A DNA stretch of 6,248 bases, taken from Phycisphaerae bacterium (GTDB taxonomy: Bacteria; Planctomycetota; Phycisphaerae; SM23-33). The notes beneath the pieces were generated by a model. The model was not told where the DNA came from and ran no database searches. It saw only the letters and a program-made list of their open reading frames with translations. Where the stretch lies: contig JASLZV010000118.1 of assembly GCA_030754715.1 (NCBI GenBank), positions 1 to 6,248 on the forward strand, in the 5' to 3' direction. The position numbers and the translations under genes were made by a program. How positions within the stretch are numbered: position 1 is the stretch's first letter; the number at the start of each line of letters is the position of its first letter. Below, piece by piece: positions 5,422 through 6,248 of this stretch.

Positions 5422-6248
5422 TCAGTCGTAATTTCCTTCCTTGCGCCACACGTCAAGCATGAGTTCGTATCGCTCCAGGGGCATTCCCGTATAGGGGGAG
5501 TTGCTGGTGCAAAAGACGTATCCACCTCCGGGCATGCCGCTTTTGAGGGCGTAGCGGGCCGATTCGATGACTTCTTCGTCCGTGCCGGTATGGAGTAGTC
5601 CGCAGTTGACGTTGCCCATAAGGCAGACCTTATGGCCCACGAGGCGCTTTACCTCGGCGATGTCAACGCCGGCCTGGGGGTCGAGGCTGTGAATCGCGTG
5701 CGGATTTGCCGCGACCAACGAGTCCAGGATCGGCATGATGTTGCCGTCGGTGTGCTTGATAACGTAAAAGCCCATCCGGCGATAGCCGGCGATCAGGCGA
5801 GTGAGATATGGAGTGACGAATTCGTCGAACATCGTTGGCGAGAGAAAGGGGTTGTCGTTGTAACAGTAATCGGTGCACAGGGCAAAGCCGTCCATCACGC
5901 CATGCTTGCGAAATCGCCGGCCCTTGACCAGGGCCTCATCCACCATACGGTCGGCCTGGTCCTTCATCTCCTGGGGTTCGTCGGCGAGTTTGCCGGCGAA
6001 CTCCATCATCTGGTCGCCCTGAGGTATCCACCACGTTGCGTCGCCGTGGGTCATCAGAAAAAAGTCCATGCCGGACAGTTCGCGGATGGTCTCCAACTGT
6101 CGCATGTGTTCTGTCTCGAGGTCGTCCTGGCCGAGGCCGGTCGGACCCGCAAGGAAAATGGAACAATGTTCATATTTGCGGGCGACGGCCACGTACAGGT
6201 CGGCTATGTCGCGGCTGTGGAGGTCCCGCTCCTGCTGGCTCATCTGGT
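5422..6248 (-). CDS. Uroporphyrinogen decarboxylase (URO-D) family protein, 5' end missing
   Basis: The C-terminal 275 or so residues of a URO-D superfamily TIM-barrel protein; family members are usually 340-400 residues. The frame is open to the window edge, so the first visible Met (6243) is probably internal. Numbering from that Met, signatures are GDATWWIPQG (67-76), KHTDGNIMPILDSL (163-176), HSLDPQAGVDIAEVK (185-199), a GNVNCG barrel strand (210-215) and a GGGYVFCTSNSPYTGMP C-terminal segment (239-255). The superfamily contains HemE, which decarboxylates uroporphyrinogen III, and corrinoid-linked methyltransferases such as MtaA and CmuA. MtaA-type enzymes bind zinc with HxC plus a distal Cys; here the site reads H164-T-D166 with C245 in the region of the distal Cys. 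The HemE N-terminal RQAGRY region is not in view. This is therefore more likely a URO-D-like protein of unknown substrate than true HemE. It lies 151 bases upstream of glyA on the same strand, so a one-carbon role is possible but unproven. Confidence 0.85.
   Translation of the reverse strand, partial: QMSQQERDLHSRDIADLYVAVARKYEHCSIFLAGPTGLGQDDLETEHMRQLETIRELSGMDFFLMTHGDATWWIPQGDQMMEFAGKLADEPQEMKDQADRMVDEALVKGRRFRKHGVMDGFALCTDYCYNDNPFLSPTMFDEFVTPYLTRLIAGYRRMGFYVIKHTDGNIMPILDSLVAANPHAIHSLDPQAGVDIAEVKRLVGHKVCLMGNVNCGLLHTGTDEEVIESARYALKSGMPGGGYVFCTSNSPYTGMPLERYELMLDVWRKEGNYD

Noticed and set aside
4032..5462. A 476-codon open frame on the + strand, longer than glyA itself
   Set aside because: It lies antisense to glyA, whose catalytic motifs are all intact. 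The translation shows no recognisable domain, and long antisense frames are common opposite GC-rich codons.

Overview
The window looks like ordinary chromosomal sequence from a GC-rich bacterium, probably of the Planctomycetota and perhaps Phycisphaerae-like. That placement is an inference from three things: a ThiD2-ThiE fusion, a free-standing URO-D family protein of the 'HTDGN' type, and the style of the Lon and GlyA sequences. No marker gene fixes it. There is no rRNA, tRNA, mobile element, CRISPR array or phage gene.

Layout. On the + strand, positions 13-2526 encode a complete ATP-dependent Lon protease. A convergent intergenic stretch of about 350 bases follows (2527-2877). Everything after it is on the - strand, read from right to left: a URO-D family protein cut off by the right edge (5422-6248), serine hydroxymethyltransferase glyA (4005-5270), and a two-domain thiamine gene, ThiD2-ThiE (2878-3948). 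The glyA-thiE gap is 56 bases, so they are probably co-transcribed. The URO-D-glyA gap is 151 bases, so that link is less certain.

How the genes may work together. GlyA interconverts serine and glycine and charges tetrahydrofolate with a one-carbon unit. ThiD2-ThiE phosphorylates HMP-P and joins it to the thiazole phosphate to make thiamine phosphate. Glycine can feed thiazole synthesis in organisms that use the ThiO route, so the pair may be metabolically linked, but no thiazole gene is visible. The URO-D protein could be a corrinoid or methyl-transfer enzyme, or have an unknown role; it is not a clear HemE. Lon is a general protein quality-control protease and is independent of the others.

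The least explained sequence is the intergenic stretch. It holds a 14-base perfect palindrome, a good sigma70-like promoter (TTGATA-N17-TAAAAT) on the + strand, a possible 65-residue ORF with a hydrophobic N-terminal segment, and two strong inverted repeats, one just beyond the thiE stop. This could be a small gene or small RNA, or only a terminator-rich junction. I did not find a convincing previously undescribed multi-gene system.
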